Assembly (NCBI GenBank): GCA_024236055.1
Contig: JACKLF010000003.1
Location: forward strand, 124,001-188,000
DNA from: Alphaproteobacteria bacterium
Lineage (GTDB): Bacteria; Pseudomonadota; Alphaproteobacteria; Micropepsales; Micropepsaceae
DNA: 64,000 nt
Reading direction: 5' to 3'
Shown here: positions 7,406-16,118 of the stretch, piece after piece
How the letters are laid out: each line of letters begins with the position of its first letter
Position numbering within the stretch: position 1 is the stretch's first letter
Notes under the pieces: generated by a model
Told to the model about the DNA's origin: nothing
What the model saw: only the letters and a program-made list of their open reading frames with translations
Databases searched by the model: none
Position numbers and translations under genes: made by a program

Positions 7406-8290
7406 ATGATCACCGAGCAGGATGTCGCCTTCTATCGCGAGCATGGCTATCTGGTCGTGCCGGACGTGCTGGACGCCGACCTTCTGGCCCGCGCCCGCGC
7501 CGCGCTGGACGAGCTGGTCGCCAATGCCGCCTCTGTCAGCGCCCACACCGATGTCTATGACCTGGAGCCGGGGCACACGCCCGAAAACCCCCGGGTACGT
7601 CGCATCAAGCAGCCCGATACCCACACGCCGGTCTTCTGGGAGATGGCCAACTATCGCCCGATGGTGGAAATCCTGGAGAAGCTGCTGGGCCCGTCGGGCG
7701 TGCGGCTCCAGACCTCCAAGATCAACCTGAAGGAGCCGCATCACGGCTCGCCCGTGGAATGGCATCAGGATTGGGGATTCTATCCCCACACCAACGACGA
7801 CATGCTGGCGGTGGGCGTGCTGCTGGACGATGCCTTCATCGAGAACGGCCCGCTGATGGTGGTGCCGGGCAGCCACAAGGGTCCGACCTTCGATCACCAT
7901 TCGCCCGACGGCTATTTCTGCGGCGCGATGGACCCGACGCGCGCGGACGTGGACTTCGCCAGCGCCGTGCCGCTGATGGGCAAGGCGGGGTCCATGAGCT
8001 TCCACCATGTGCGCGCCGTGCACGGGTCGGCGCAGAATGTCTCCGACCAGCCGCGCCGCCTGCTGCTCTATGAATTTGCCGCCGCCGACGCCTTCCCCCT
8101 GATGGGGATCAAGGACTGGGCGCGCTTCAACCGCAACCTGGTGTCGGGCAAGCCCATCAACCAGCCGCGCATCGTGCCCGCGCCTGTGCGCATGCCGCTG
8201 CCGCCCGCGCCGCATCAGGGCTCGATCTACGAAAACCAGACCACGCTGGCGAACCGCTACTTCGCCCGCAAAGCCGAACCGGTCGGATAA
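7406..8290 (+). CDS. phytanoyl-CoA dioxygenase (PhyH) family protein
   Basis: 294 aa, AGGAAG five bases ahead of the ATG. A double-stranded beta-helix non-heme iron oxygenase: the HXD pair is in PVEWHQDWGFYPH and the distal His in FHHVRAVHGSAQN. The 2-oxoglutarate-binding Arg is likely in the PRRLLLYEF segment. Such proteins hydroxylate small molecules in the cytoplasm using O2 and 2-oxoglutarate; the substrate of this one is unknown. The MFS carrier gene follows after 41 bases, so it may act on the transported compound. Confidence 0.8.
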   Translation: MITEQDVAFYREHGYLVVPDVLDADLLARARAALDELVANAASVSAHTDVYDLEPGHTPENPRVRRIKQPDTHTPVFWEMANYRPMVEILEKLLGPSGVRLQTSKINLKEPHHGSPVEWHQDWGFYPHTNDDMLAVGVLLDDAFIENGPLMVVPGSHKGPTFDHHSPDGYFCGAMDPTRADVDFASAVPLMGKAGSMSFHHVRAVHGSAQNVSDQPRRLLLYEFAAADAFPLMGIKDWARFNRNLVSGKPINQPRIVPAPVRMPLPPAPHQGSIYENQTTLANRYFARKAEPVG

Positions 8291-8331
8291 GGACGGCGCA
8301 CAAGCGCCGCAACAGGGGGAAGGAAAGCCGG

Positions 8332-9711
8332 ATGCCGCCAGCGCCGGACACGGCATCGCCGTCAGTTCCGCAGTCCAGTGCCCTGCGCCAGGTGATGATG
8401 GCCGCGGCGGTGGGCTCGGCGCTGGAATGGTACGACTTCTTCATCTATGGCGCGGCCTCGGCGCTGGTCTTCGGGCCGCTTTTCTTTCCCGCCTATGACA
8501 CCACGATCGGCGTGCTGGCCTCCTTCGCCACCTTCGCGGTCGGCTTTCTGGCGCGTCCCTTTGGCGGACTGTTCTTCGGTCATTTCGGCGATCGCTGGGG
8601 GCGCAAGCCCATGCTGGTGGCGACCCTGCTGCTGGTGGGCGGATCGACCTTCGCCATCGGCCTTTTGCCGACCTATGAGCAGGCGGGCATCTGGGCGCCC
8701 CTGATGCTGCTGGGCCTGCGCCTGCTTCAGGGTTTCGGCGCGGGCGCCGAATATGGCGGCGCGGTGGTGATGAGCGTGGAATTCGCCCCGCCCGGCAAGC
8801 GCGGGCTTTATGGCGCCTTCGCGCCGATGGGCACCACCGCCGGCAACGCGCTGGCGGCCAGCGTGTTCTGGCTGGTCACCACCTATAGCGGCGACAATCT
8901 GCTGACCTGGGGCTGGCGCATTCCTTTCCTGGTGTCGGTGCTGCTGCTGGGGCTGGGCGTCTATATCCGCAGCCGGGTCAGCGAAACGCCGGTCTTCACC
9001 GCGGCGCGCAAGAAGAAAAAGCCGCTCAAGCTGCCGGCCTTTGAGGCGGTGCGGCGAAGCCCGCGCAATTTCTTCGTGGTGGTGGGCGCGCGCCTGGCCG
9101 AAAATGCGCTGGGCTATCTCTATCCCGTTTTCGGCCTCAGCTATGTCATCAACAATCTGGGCATGCCGCGCGACGTCGCCATCACCGGCGTAATCCTGGG
9201 CAATGTCGCGCTGGTCTGCGGGCTGGTGTTCTTCGCCTGGTTGTCGGACCGCATCGGGCGGCGCCCGGTCTATATCTTCGGCGCGCTGTTCTCGGCGGCG
9301 GTGGCCTTTCCCTTCTTCCTGCTGGTGGGCACGCGCGAGCCGGGGCTGATCTATCTGGCCTTCATCATCGAGATGGGTATCGGATCGGGCGCCATGTTCG
9401 GGCCCCAGGCGGTTTATTTCGCCGAACTGTTCGGGCCGCGCCTGCGCTATTCCGGCTTTGCCTTCGCGCGCGAGCTGGGCTCGATCATCGCGGGGGGGCC
9501 CGCGCCCTTTATTGCCGCGGTGCTGGTGTCGCTGATGAACGGCGCGCCCTGGGGCGTGGCCTTTTATGCCATTTTCCTGTCGCTCATCACCGCCTTCTCT
9601 GTCTGGTGCGGCCCCGAAACCTACCGGAGCGACATCAGCGCGGATGATGTGGAAGATGCCGAGGAGGCGGAAGACCCGGCCTCAGCCCTCCTGCTCAAGC
9701 CGTCGCCATAA
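8332..9711 (+). CDS. MFS transporter, metabolite:H+ symporter type
   Basis: 459 aa with 12 predicted spans. The entry motif SALEWYDFFIYGAASALVFG, motif A FGHFGDRWGRKPML and LRLLQGFGAGAEYGGAVV are hallmarks of the metabolite:H+ symporter family (ShiA, ProP, KgtP relatives). The C-terminus is acidic (DDVEDAEEAEDP). AGGGGGAAGGAAAG precedes the ATG. It imports an organic acid or sugar acid; the substrate cannot be read from sequence. Its 3' end overlaps the convergent isomerase gene by 30 bp. Confidence 0.85.
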   Translation: MPPAPDTASPSVPQSSALRQVMMAAAVGSALEWYDFFIYGAASALVFGPLFFPAYDTTIGVLASFATFAVGFLARPFGGLFFGHFGDRWGRKPMLVATLLLVGGSTFAIGLLPTYEQAGIWAPLMLLGLRLLQGFGAGAEYGGAVVMSVEFAPPGKRGLYGAFAPMGTTAGNALAASVFWLVTTYSGDNLLTWGWRIPFLVSVLLLGLGVYIRSRVSETPVFTAARKKKKPLKLPAFEAVRRSPRNFFVVVGARLAENALGYLYPVFGLSYVINNLGMPRDVAITGVILGNVALVCGLVFFAWLSDRIGRRPVYIFGALFSAAVAFPFFLLVGTREPGLIYLAFIIEMGIGSGAMFGPQAVYFAELFGPRLRYSGFAFARELGSIIAGGPAPFIAAVLVSLMNGAPWGVAFYAIFLSLITAFSVWCGPETYRSDISADDVEDAEEAEDPASALLLKPSP

Positions 9712-10524
9712 CCCGCGGATCATGTCCTTCATCTGCAGCGCTTCCTGCCAGCGGTCGGAAAGCTCATAGCCGTCCGCGCCGGTGATGGCGTAGGGCGACG
9801 GGCCCAGCTCGCACAGGAAAGTCAGCGTCTCGTCGGGCCCGGCCCGCTTCTTCCACGAGCGGATGCCATATTCCCACCAGTCCATGAACAGCGTCACCCA
9901 GTCCTGGTGCTGGGGAAAGTTCAACTGCACCTGGATCTGCTCGCGGCTGGCGACGCGGCCATGCATGCCCCAGCTATTGTCCAGGATGCGGTGGATCAAC
10001 CCGTGGTTCACATCGTCGATGGGCCAGGCGAATTCGCGCCCCACCACATAATGCGACAGGTCGGCGGTAAAGCGCAGGTCTGGGAAGCGGTCCAGCAGGT
10101 GCAGGGTGAAGAACAGGTCTGTCGTCATGCGGTCGCGGTGCGTTTCGAGATGCAGTTCCACGCCCGCATCAGCCGCCATGCGCCGCCAGCTCTCGATATA
10201 GGGGACGCATTCTTCCAGCGTATAGGGACGCACATCGGCCTGCAGGTTCAGGTGATCGGCGCCCAGTTCGCGCACCAGCGCCAGAACGGGTTTCAGATCC
10301 TCGATGCTGCGCGGATAGCATTGCGCCTGCCAGGTCATGTCGTGCGCGCGCAAGAAATCCGTCACCTGGCGGGCATAGTCGGGGTCGATGAAGCGCACGC
10401 CGCAGCCGTCGAACCCGGCGTCGCGGATCATGGTCAGCTTTTCATCCAGGTCCCATTCGGCGCCATCGGGCCGGCGCCGTTCCATCGCCCAAAGCGACTG
10501 ATAGACCAGAAGTTTCTGCGCCAT
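9682..10524 (-). CDS. sugar phosphate isomerase/epimerase-like TIM-barrel protein
   Basis: 280 aa from ATG 10524 (MAQKLLVYQSLWAM); the upstream extension is not protein-like. Xylose-isomerase-like (AP endonuclease 2) barrel with the metal ligands in the expected order: LHLETHRD (Glu), FTADLSHYVVG (Asp/His) and CELGPSPYA (Glu). Cytoplasmic isomerase or 3-epimerase of a ketose or keto-sugar. It stands alone on the minus strand and its start is 110 bases from the divergent DUF1080 gene. Confidence 0.75.
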   Translation of the reverse strand: MAQKLLVYQSLWAMERRRPDGAEWDLDEKLTMIRDAGFDGCGVRFIDPDYARQVTDFLRAHDMTWQAQCYPRSIEDLKPVLALVRELGADHLNLQADVRPYTLEECVPYIESWRRMAADAGVELHLETHRDRMTTDLFFTLHLLDRFPDLRFTADLSHYVVGREFAWPIDDVNHGLIHRILDNSWGMHGRVASREQIQVQLNFPQHQDWVTLFMDWWEYGIRSWKKRAGPDETLTFLCELGPSPYAITGADGYELSDRWQEALQMKDMIRGLWRRLEQEG

Positions 10525-10634
10525 GCTCGCCCCCGTTATCGTCCTTGCGCATTGTCCCTGCGCCGGCCTGTTATATAGTCGGACGCGTTCAATAAGAATG
10601 GCCAGTTGGGGAGAGCCCGTTGGGGAGAAGTTGG

Positions 10635-11393
10635 GTGAAAGCGCGCGTCTGCCTTGTGCTTGTGTCCGGCCTTTTGGCGGCGTCCGCCGCATCCTGGGCC
10701 CAGACCAACAATCCCAATGTGGAGCCGGAACTGACCGAGGTCTGGTCGCCGGTGCCGCCCACGGTGACGCCGGGCGCCGGCCCCGGCCAGCCGCCGTCGG
10801 ATGCGACCGTCCTGTTCAACGGCCATGACCTGTCCAACTGGGAGAGCGTCAAGGGCGGGCCTGCGGACTGGACCGTGGGCGACGATGCGTTCGTGGTCGC
10901 GCCCAAGGCCGGGTCCATCCAGACCAAAGAGAAATTCGGCGATGTGCAGCTGCATGTCGAATGGCGGGTGCCGGTTCTGCCGCCGGACCGCAAGGGCCAG
11001 GATCGCGGCAATTCCGGCATCTTCCTGGACGGCCTGTACGAGGTGCAGGTGCTCGATACGCTGGAAAACAAGACCTATGTGAACGGCGAGGCGGGATCGA
11101 TCTACAAGCAGTATGCGCCGCTGGTGAATGCGCTGAAGCCCGCGCCGCAATGGCAGGCCTATGACATCGTCTTCATGGCGCCGCGCTTCTATCAGGACGG
11201 CACCCTGGCCGAACCGGCCCGCATGACCATATTCCTCAACGGCATTCTGGTGCAGAATAACGTCTATCTGCAGGGCCCGACCGAGTATCGCGGCATTCCA
11301 GAATATGTCGCCCATGGCGATGGCCCGCTGATGCTGCAGGCCCACAACAATGAAGTGCATTACCGCAATCTGTGGATCAGGAAGCTGAAATGA
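10635..11393 (+). CDS. DUF1080 (3-keto-disaccharide hydrolase) family exported protein
   Basis: 252 aa from GTG 10635, chosen for the GGGGAG seven bases upstream and the good signal peptide VKARVCLVLVSGLLAASAAS; a TTG at 10620 is the alternative. The jelly-roll domain shows TVLFNGHDLSNWES, EKFGDVQLHVEWRVP, GNSGIFLDGLYEVQVLD and the ending EVHYRNLWIRKLK, all diagnostic of DUF1080/PF06439. Characterised members cleave 3-keto-glycosides made by a glycoside 3-dehydrogenase. Its stop overlaps the next gene's start (ATGA), so it shares an operon with the Gfo/Idh and isomerase genes. Confidence 0.88.
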   Translation: MKARVCLVLVSGLLAASAASWAQTNNPNVEPELTEVWSPVPPTVTPGAGPGQPPSDATVLFNGHDLSNWESVKGGPADWTVGDDAFVVAPKAGSIQTKEKFGDVQLHVEWRVPVLPPDRKGQDRGNSGIFLDGLYEVQVLDTLENKTYVNGEAGSIYKQYAPLVNALKPAPQWQAYDIVFMAPRFYQDGTLAEPARMTIFLNGILVQNNVYLQGPTEYRGIPEYVAHGDGPLMLQAHNNEVHYRNLWIRKLK

Positions 11394-12523
11394 AGCTGCG
11401 CTATGGCATGGTCGGCGGGGGCGAGGGCGCCTTTATCGGCGCGGTGCATCGCACTGCCGCCGCGATTGCCGGCAACTGGGAGCTGACGGCGGGGGCGTTC
11501 AGCGCCAGCCCGGACAAGGCGCGCCGCTCCGCCGCCGCGATCGGGGTGGCGCGCGGCTATGACAGCTGGGAGGAAATGCTGGCCAGGGAGGCGGCGCTGC
11601 CCGCCGATACGCGCATCCAGGCGGTCGCAATCGTCACGCCCAATTTCCTGCATGCGCCCGTCGCCATTGCGGCGATGGAAGCGGGTTTCGACGTGATCTG
11701 CGACAAGCCGGTGGCCGAAAGCCTCGAAGCGGCGCGCGCCATCGCCGATGCTGCCAGGCGCACAGGCCGGCGCATCGCCATCACCCACACCTATACCGGC
11801 TATCCGCTGGTCAAGCAGGCGCGCGACCTGGTGGCCGGCGCCGGTGCGGTGCGCCGCGTGATGGTGAAATACACCCAGGACTGGCTGTCGCGCGCCGCCG
11901 ATCTGGAAGGCAACAAGCAGGCCGCCTGGCGCACCGATCCCAAACGCTCGGGCGAGGGCGGGGCGACTGGCGACATCGGCACCCATGCCTTCAACCTGGT
12001 GGAGTTCATCACCGGCCGGCGTGTCAAAAGCCTGTGTGCCGAACTGGGCGCGCTGCCCGGCCGCACGCTGGACGACGATGCCTCGGCGCTGCTGCGGCTG
12101 GAAGGCGGCGCCAAGGGCATGCTGGCCTGCAGCCAGGTCTGTGTCGGCGACGCCAACGATCTGCAGATCAGCGTCTATTGCGACGAGCTGGGCCTGCACT
12201 GGCGTCAGGAACAGCCCAACACGCTTCGGGTGGGCCGCCGCGACCGGCCCGAAGAACTCTGGCATGCCGGGTCCAACCGCGCCTATCTGGCGGCGGACAT
12301 CCGCGCAATTCAGCGCACACCCGGTGGCCATCCCGAAGGCTATCTGGAAGCCTTTGCCAACATCTATCAGGCCTTCGGCGCCGAACTGCTGACCGGCAAA
12401 GCCGCTGATGGCGCGCCCGGCTATGCCACCATGGACGACGCCATCGCCTGCATGAAATTCATCCATGCCGCCAAACAGTCCAGCGATGCGGGCGCGGTGT
12501 GGGTCGATCTGGACACGCTATAG
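11390..12523 (+). CDS. Gfo/Idh/MocA family oxidoreductase
   Basis: 377 aa from ATG 11390. Rossmann start MKLRYGMVGGGEGAFIGAVH, the conserved CDKPVA (DKP replaces the usual EKP), and the domain end GDIGTHAFNLVEF. An NAD(P)-dependent sugar dehydrogenase of the type that reduces or oxidises 3-keto sugars and inositols in the cytoplasm. It is the middle gene of the tight operon DUF1080, Gfo/Idh, isomerase, and fits a step handling the keto-sugar released by DUF1080. Exact substrate unknown. Confidence 0.85.
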   Translation: MKLRYGMVGGGEGAFIGAVHRTAAAIAGNWELTAGAFSASPDKARRSAAAIGVARGYDSWEEMLAREAALPADTRIQAVAIVTPNFLHAPVAIAAMEAGFDVICDKPVAESLEAARAIADAARRTGRRIAITHTYTGYPLVKQARDLVAGAGAVRRVMVKYTQDWLSRAADLEGNKQAAWRTDPKRSGEGGATGDIGTHAFNLVEFITGRRVKSLCAELGALPGRTLDDDASALLRLEGGAKGMLACSQVCVGDANDLQISVYCDELGLHWRQEQPNTLRVGRRDRPEELWHAGSNRAYLAADIRAIQRTPGGHPEGYLEAFANIYQAFGAELLTGKAADGAPGYATMDDAIACMKFIHAAKQSSDAGAVWVDLDTL

Positions 12524-12535
12524 AGTGAGGTTGCG

Positions 12536-13588
12536 ATGAAAGGCCCCGGCATTTTCCTGGCCCAGTTTGCGGGCGATACCGAGCCCTTCAACAGCCTGTC
12601 TGCCATCTGCCGATGGGCGGCCGGCCACGGCTACAAGGGCGTGCAGATTCCCACCTGGGATTCGCGGCTGATCGACCTGGAAAAGGCCGCCGACAGCCAG
12701 ACCTATGCCGACGAGATCAAGGGCATCTGCGCCGAGGCGGGGCTGGAAGTCACCGAGCTTTCCACCCACCTTCAGGGCCAGCTGGTCGCCTGTCATCCCG
12801 CCTATGACGAACTGTTCGATGGCTTTGCCCCGCCGCAGATGCGCGGCAATCCCGAAGCGCGCCAGGCCTGGGCGGTCGACCAGGTGAAGATGGCGGCGAA
12901 GGCCAGCCAGCGCATGGGCTGCACCGCGCACGCCACCTTTTCGGGCGCTTTGCTGTGGCACACGGTCTATCCCTGGCCGCAGCGGCCCAAGGGCCTGGTG
13001 GAGGAAGGCTTCACCGAACTGGCGCGGCGCTGGACGCCGATCCTGGATGTGTTTGACGAACATGGCGTGGATGCCTGTTTCGAGATCCATCCCGGCGAGG
13101 ACCTGCATGACGGGCTGACCTTCGAGCGCTTCCTGGACAAGGTGAAAGGGCACCCGCGCGCCAACATCCTTTACGATCCCAGCCACTTCGTGCTGCAGCA
13201 GCTCGACTATCTGCAGTTCATCGATTTCTATCACGACCGCATCAAGGCGTTTCATGTGAAGGATGCCGAGTTCAATCCCACCGGCAAGGCGGGCGTCTAT
13301 GGCGGCTATGCCGACTGGGTCGACCGGCCCGGCCGCTTCCGGTCGCTGGGCGACGGGCAGGTGGATTTCACCGGCATCTTCTCCAAGTTCACCCAGTACA
13401 ATTATGCCGGCTGGGCGGTGCTGGAATGGGAATGCGCCCTGAAGGACCCCGAGCAGGGCGCCCAGGAAGGCGCGCCCTTCATCGCCGCCCACATGATCCG
13501 CCGGGCGACCCACGCCTTTGACGACTTTGCCGGCGGGGCGTCGGACCGCAACCACAACCGGCGCATCCTGGGGCTGGACCCGGTTTAA
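12536..13588 (+). CDS. sugar phosphate isomerase/epimerase-like TIM-barrel protein
   Basis: 350 aa, ATG 12 bases after the Gfo/Idh stop with GTGAGG upstream. Metal-binding residues appear in order: CFEIHPGEDLHDG (Glu), NILYDPSHFVLQQ (Asp/His), IKAFHVKDAEF (His) and AVLEWECALKD (Glu). Same superfamily as the protein at 9682-10524 but a distinct, longer subgroup. Members of this subgroup commonly sit beside Gfo/Idh oxidoreductases and are proposed to isomerise or epimerise keto-sugars. Last gene of its operon; no terminator is evident before the repeat array. Confidence 0.8.
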   Translation: MKGPGIFLAQFAGDTEPFNSLSAICRWAAGHGYKGVQIPTWDSRLIDLEKAADSQTYADEIKGICAEAGLEVTELSTHLQGQLVACHPAYDELFDGFAPPQMRGNPEARQAWAVDQVKMAAKASQRMGCTAHATFSGALLWHTVYPWPQRPKGLVEEGFTELARRWTPILDVFDEHGVDACFEIHPGEDLHDGLTFERFLDKVKGHPRANILYDPSHFVLQQLDYLQFIDFYHDRIKAFHVKDAEFNPTGKAGVYGGYADWVDRPGRFRSLGDGQVDFTGIFSKFTQYNYAGWAVLEWECALKDPEQGAQEGAPFIAAHMIRRATHAFDDFAGGASDRNHNRRILGLDPV

Positions 13589-13646
13589 GGCTCTTCCGCC
13601 CGGCGCGCACGCCGTGCTAGGAAGCCCGCCCAATGCACCAACGGGT

Positions 13647-14352
13647 GCGGGTGTAGTTCATCGGTGAGGCGCGGTCCGGTTTCAGCGATGTAAATCGGTC
13701 CAGTGGACCGACGAAAGTGCCGAACGCCCTGGAGCTTAAGTGAGGGGCGGGGAGCAGTCCTGCTCCGAATGTGTAAGCACCCGACAGGTGCGGGTGTAGT
13801 TCACTGGGTGAGGCGCGGTCCGGCCTTGCCGGACAAATCGGTCCAGTGGACCGATTTGCGCGCCGAACGCCCCGAGCTTGGGCGAGGGGCGGGGAGCAGT
13901 CCTGCTCCGAATGTGTAAGCACCGACAGGTGCGGGTGTAGTTCAATGGTGAGGCGCGGTCTGGTTTGTTGACAAAATCGGTCCAGCGGGACCGATTTAGG
14001 GCGCCGAACGCCCCGAGCTTATGAGGGGCGGGGAGCAGTCCTGTGTCTGAATGTGTAAGCAACTTCGACAGGTGCGGGTGTAGTTCAATGGGTGAGGCGC
14101 GGTCCGGCCTTGCCGGACAAATCGGTCCAGTGGACCGATTTGCGCGCCGAACGCCCCGAGCTTGGGCGAGGGGCGGGGAGCAGTCCTGCTCCGAATGTGT
14201 AAGCACCGACAGGTGCGGGTGTAGTTCAATGGGTGAGGCGCGGTCCGTTTGTTGACAAATCGGTCCAGTGGACCGATTTGCGCGCCGAACGCCCCGAGCT
14301 TGGGCGAGGGGCGGGGAGCAGTCCTGCTCCGAATGTGTAAGCACCGACAGGT
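13647..14352 (+). repeat. tandem array: five ~140-bp units each beginning with a tRNA-Gly 5' fragment
   Basis: Unit starts (at GCGGGTGTAGTTCA) are 13647, 13790, 13931, 14074 and 14214; the complete tRNA-like gene begins at the sixth position, 14353. Periods are 143, 141, 143, 140 and 139 bp. Each unit has the first ~19 nt of the tRNA, then GGTGAGGCGCGGTC and three hairpins. The main hairpin has 11-bp arms CAAATCGGTCC around AGT (13834-13858 in unit 2). The others are a GCCCC...GGGGC stem and GAGCAG-TC-CTGCTC. Units 2, 4 and 5 are nearly identical; 1 and 3 are more diverged. This is not CRISPR, as nothing unique lies between repeats. The sequence GCCCAATGC occurs just before the array (13628-13636) and at the end of the tRNA (14420-14428). 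Confidence 0.92.
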
Positions 14353-14424
14353 GCGGGTGTAGTTCAATGGTAGAACGGCAGCTTCCTAAGCTGTACATGA
14401 GGTTCGATTCCCTTCACCTGCCCA
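14353..14424 (+). tRNA. tRNA-Gly(CCC)-derived gene with CCT anticodon, possibly a pseudo-tRNA
   Basis: The acceptor pairs over 7 bp (GCGGGTG with CACCTGC, one G-U), the D stem is GTTC/GAAC, and the anticodon stem GCAGC/GCTGT closes the loop TTCCTAA. The 5' half matches alphaproteobacterial tRNA-Gly(CCC) as I know it, whose loop is TTCCCAA. Here base 36 is T, so the anticodon is CCT, which would read the Arg codon AGG. The T stem is damaged (TGAGG against CCCTT, a base apparently lost), the variable loop is only 3 nt, and CCA follows base 72 with no separate discriminator. It may be non-functional. Confidence 0.6.
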
Positions 14425-14487
14425 ATGCTTAGCCGAAATCCCTGCAACGGTTTTGCAGTGGGTTTTGGCAGATTTCGTCTTGACGTT

Positions 14488-15549
14488 CTAGTTTCTTTGG
14501 CGTCGACCGTGACCTGGGAGACTTCCTGTTCTCGTTGGTCCTGCTCTGATCCTGCGGATACGGTCTTTCAAAATCTCATCACGCTTCACGTACCGGTTGA
14601 TGATCTTTTTCCACCCGGTCCCTCCGACCAGCCCAGGATTTCGCTATCCGCGCAACGGCAGTTGTGCCCGATGTGCCTTGTGGCGGCAGCGTTCCACGGA
14701 AATCATGGAAGGAAGGCCCTGTCCTTCAGTCCGGACCCTGGATCAGCTTCCACCAGGACGAACCAAGCCCGTCACCGGTCCAGGGACGCCTGTCGGAACT
14801 GGTCAGGACGGCTGTCGCGCGCTTCGGGATATTCGGCAAAGCAGGTCCGCAAGGTCCCTTTGTCATTGATGGGTTACGGTCCGGCGCCCCTCACTTTGCC
14901 GGTCTGCAGTTCGATGGCGAATTCTGGACGGGTCCAGGCAAGCTTTACGAGGTCGCCACGCCGAAGCGTCTTCGTCAGAGCTGCCAGGCGGCCGCCCAGG
15001 CCATTTCCGGGAGGCATGGGCAAGAAGGTGGCAAGGTCTTCGTCGCTCCAGATGACGTCCGTACGGCGCTCGATTCTTGTGGAGGTGCGCCATACCCTCA
15101 CACTGGTTCGATCCCAGCTCTCAGACATCCCGGAATTCTCAGGACACGCGACAGTACCTGAAGCCCGGTATCGCAGCACGGGCGTGGCACGTGCATGGAA
15201 TGGTGCCACTGCCTGATTTCCGGCTTGATCGCTGGTCGGTCGAACTGATTGGATGCTCAAAGCGAACCAAAGTGATCTGCGATCTTATCCAGCCACGTGG
15301 GTCCATAGGTCGCGGGTTGAAGCGGCGCCAAGTCCTCCAGGAAGTAGCTGCTGGCACGTATAAGTGATAAGACCGGACACCTTGAGGTGTCTCGGGGCCT
15401 GACGTGCGGCTACGGCATCAGCAAGTTCCCTGAAACGCAGGTGTGCCAGGCGCACTTATGGAGCTGAGGGTTACTCGCCAAGCATACCAATATTCCTTAC
15501 CCTTGCTCGTCACTCGGTAAGGGCCATGCTTCATCTTAATTGGCGGCAT
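14488..15549 (-). pseudogene. tyrosine-type site-specific integrase, multiply frameshifted
   Basis: Pieces of one integrase appear in order on the minus strand but in changing frames. The start MPPIKMKHGPYRVTSKGKE then YWYAWR begins at 15549. The SAM-like domain piece SSYFLEDLAPLQPATYG is near 15350. DVIWSDEDLATFL and LRRGDLVKLAW carry the box I Arg near 15030-14930. PKRATAVLTSSDRRPWTGDG runs from about 14830. FHDFRGT carries the box II HxxR near 14700. INRYVKRDEILKDRIRRI carries the catalytic Tyr near 14570, followed by a stop at 14488. At least five frameshifts make it inactive. Its 3' end lies 64 bp from the tRNA-Gly 3' end, the usual place of an integrase of a tRNA-targeting genomic island. 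Confidence 0.8.
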
Positions 15550-16118
15550 GATTGCGCTCCACTGCTCCAGGTTCCTTGTCCAGCCTGTTCGCCGGACCTG
15601 GCATCATCAGTTATTGCGACGACCGTGCCGTCGGGAGGCATTTGACTGCGGTTGGCACGAGGCCCGCCGCCGCTGCAATTCCTTCAGCATTCGTTCGATC
15701 TTGCTTTGACTGACGCCAGCCACGGAAATTCTGTGAGCCGGATGCTGCTGGATTGACTGGCTGAAGCGCCACGACGCGGTTCATTTGACATAAACAAAAA
15801 ATTCGGCGATGAACTTTGGCGAATTTTTGACTTCTTAATTCAATTGATTAGTCCTGAGAATTTATTTCTTGCGCGACACTTTGTCGGCCATTCAGGCTGC
15901 TCATCCGGGCCAAAGGCGGGCGGGACTTGTATTAATCCATTTGTGAGTATATACCCAGAAGTGAGTTCAATGAGATGGATTTTGGATACTGGACTTGTGC
16001 GCCGCATTGGCGCCGCCTCGGCGAGCCGAATTCCGATCTCAGCGTGCTCCTTCTGCGCACGCCGTTTGCGGTGGTAATTCCAACGATAGCCTCTCGGTGA
16101 ACGAACTTGCTGAGCGGA
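15550..16118. other. no intact gene; AT-rich regulatory-looking segment and short decayed frames
   Basis: Directly upstream of the integrase on the minus strand, fragments MSNEPRRGASASQSS and, in another frame, SQSKIERMLKELQRRR suggest a small decayed gene at about 15630-15790. At 15797-15828 a perfect 9-bp inverted repeat (AAAAATTCG ... CGAATTTTT, 14-base loop) lies in a stretch far richer in A+T than the rest of the window, perhaps a terminator or the promoter region of an imported gene. I recognise nothing in 15840-16118. Confidence 0.45.

Noticed and set aside
13736..14398. Long minus-strand open frame across the tRNA-fragment array (repeating RRANRSTGPIC and ELHPHLSVLTHSEQD units)
   Set aside because: It is open only because the repeat unit is near a multiple of three and GC-rich; it shifts frame in units of different length, has no ribosome site and ends inside the tRNA. 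A tpr-like peptide cannot be excluded but is not supported.
13647..14424. CRISPR array
   Set aside because: Whole ~140-bp units are repeated with no unique spacers, and no cas genes are nearby.
14353..14424. Two-piece tmRNA acceptor
   Set aside because: It has a full cloverleaf with anticodon arm and matches tRNA-Gly; no tag-peptide frame or tmRNA consensus is nearby.
14425..15216. 263-codon plus-strand frame after the tRNA
   Set aside because: Antisense to the integrase remnant; composition is not protein-like and no family matches.
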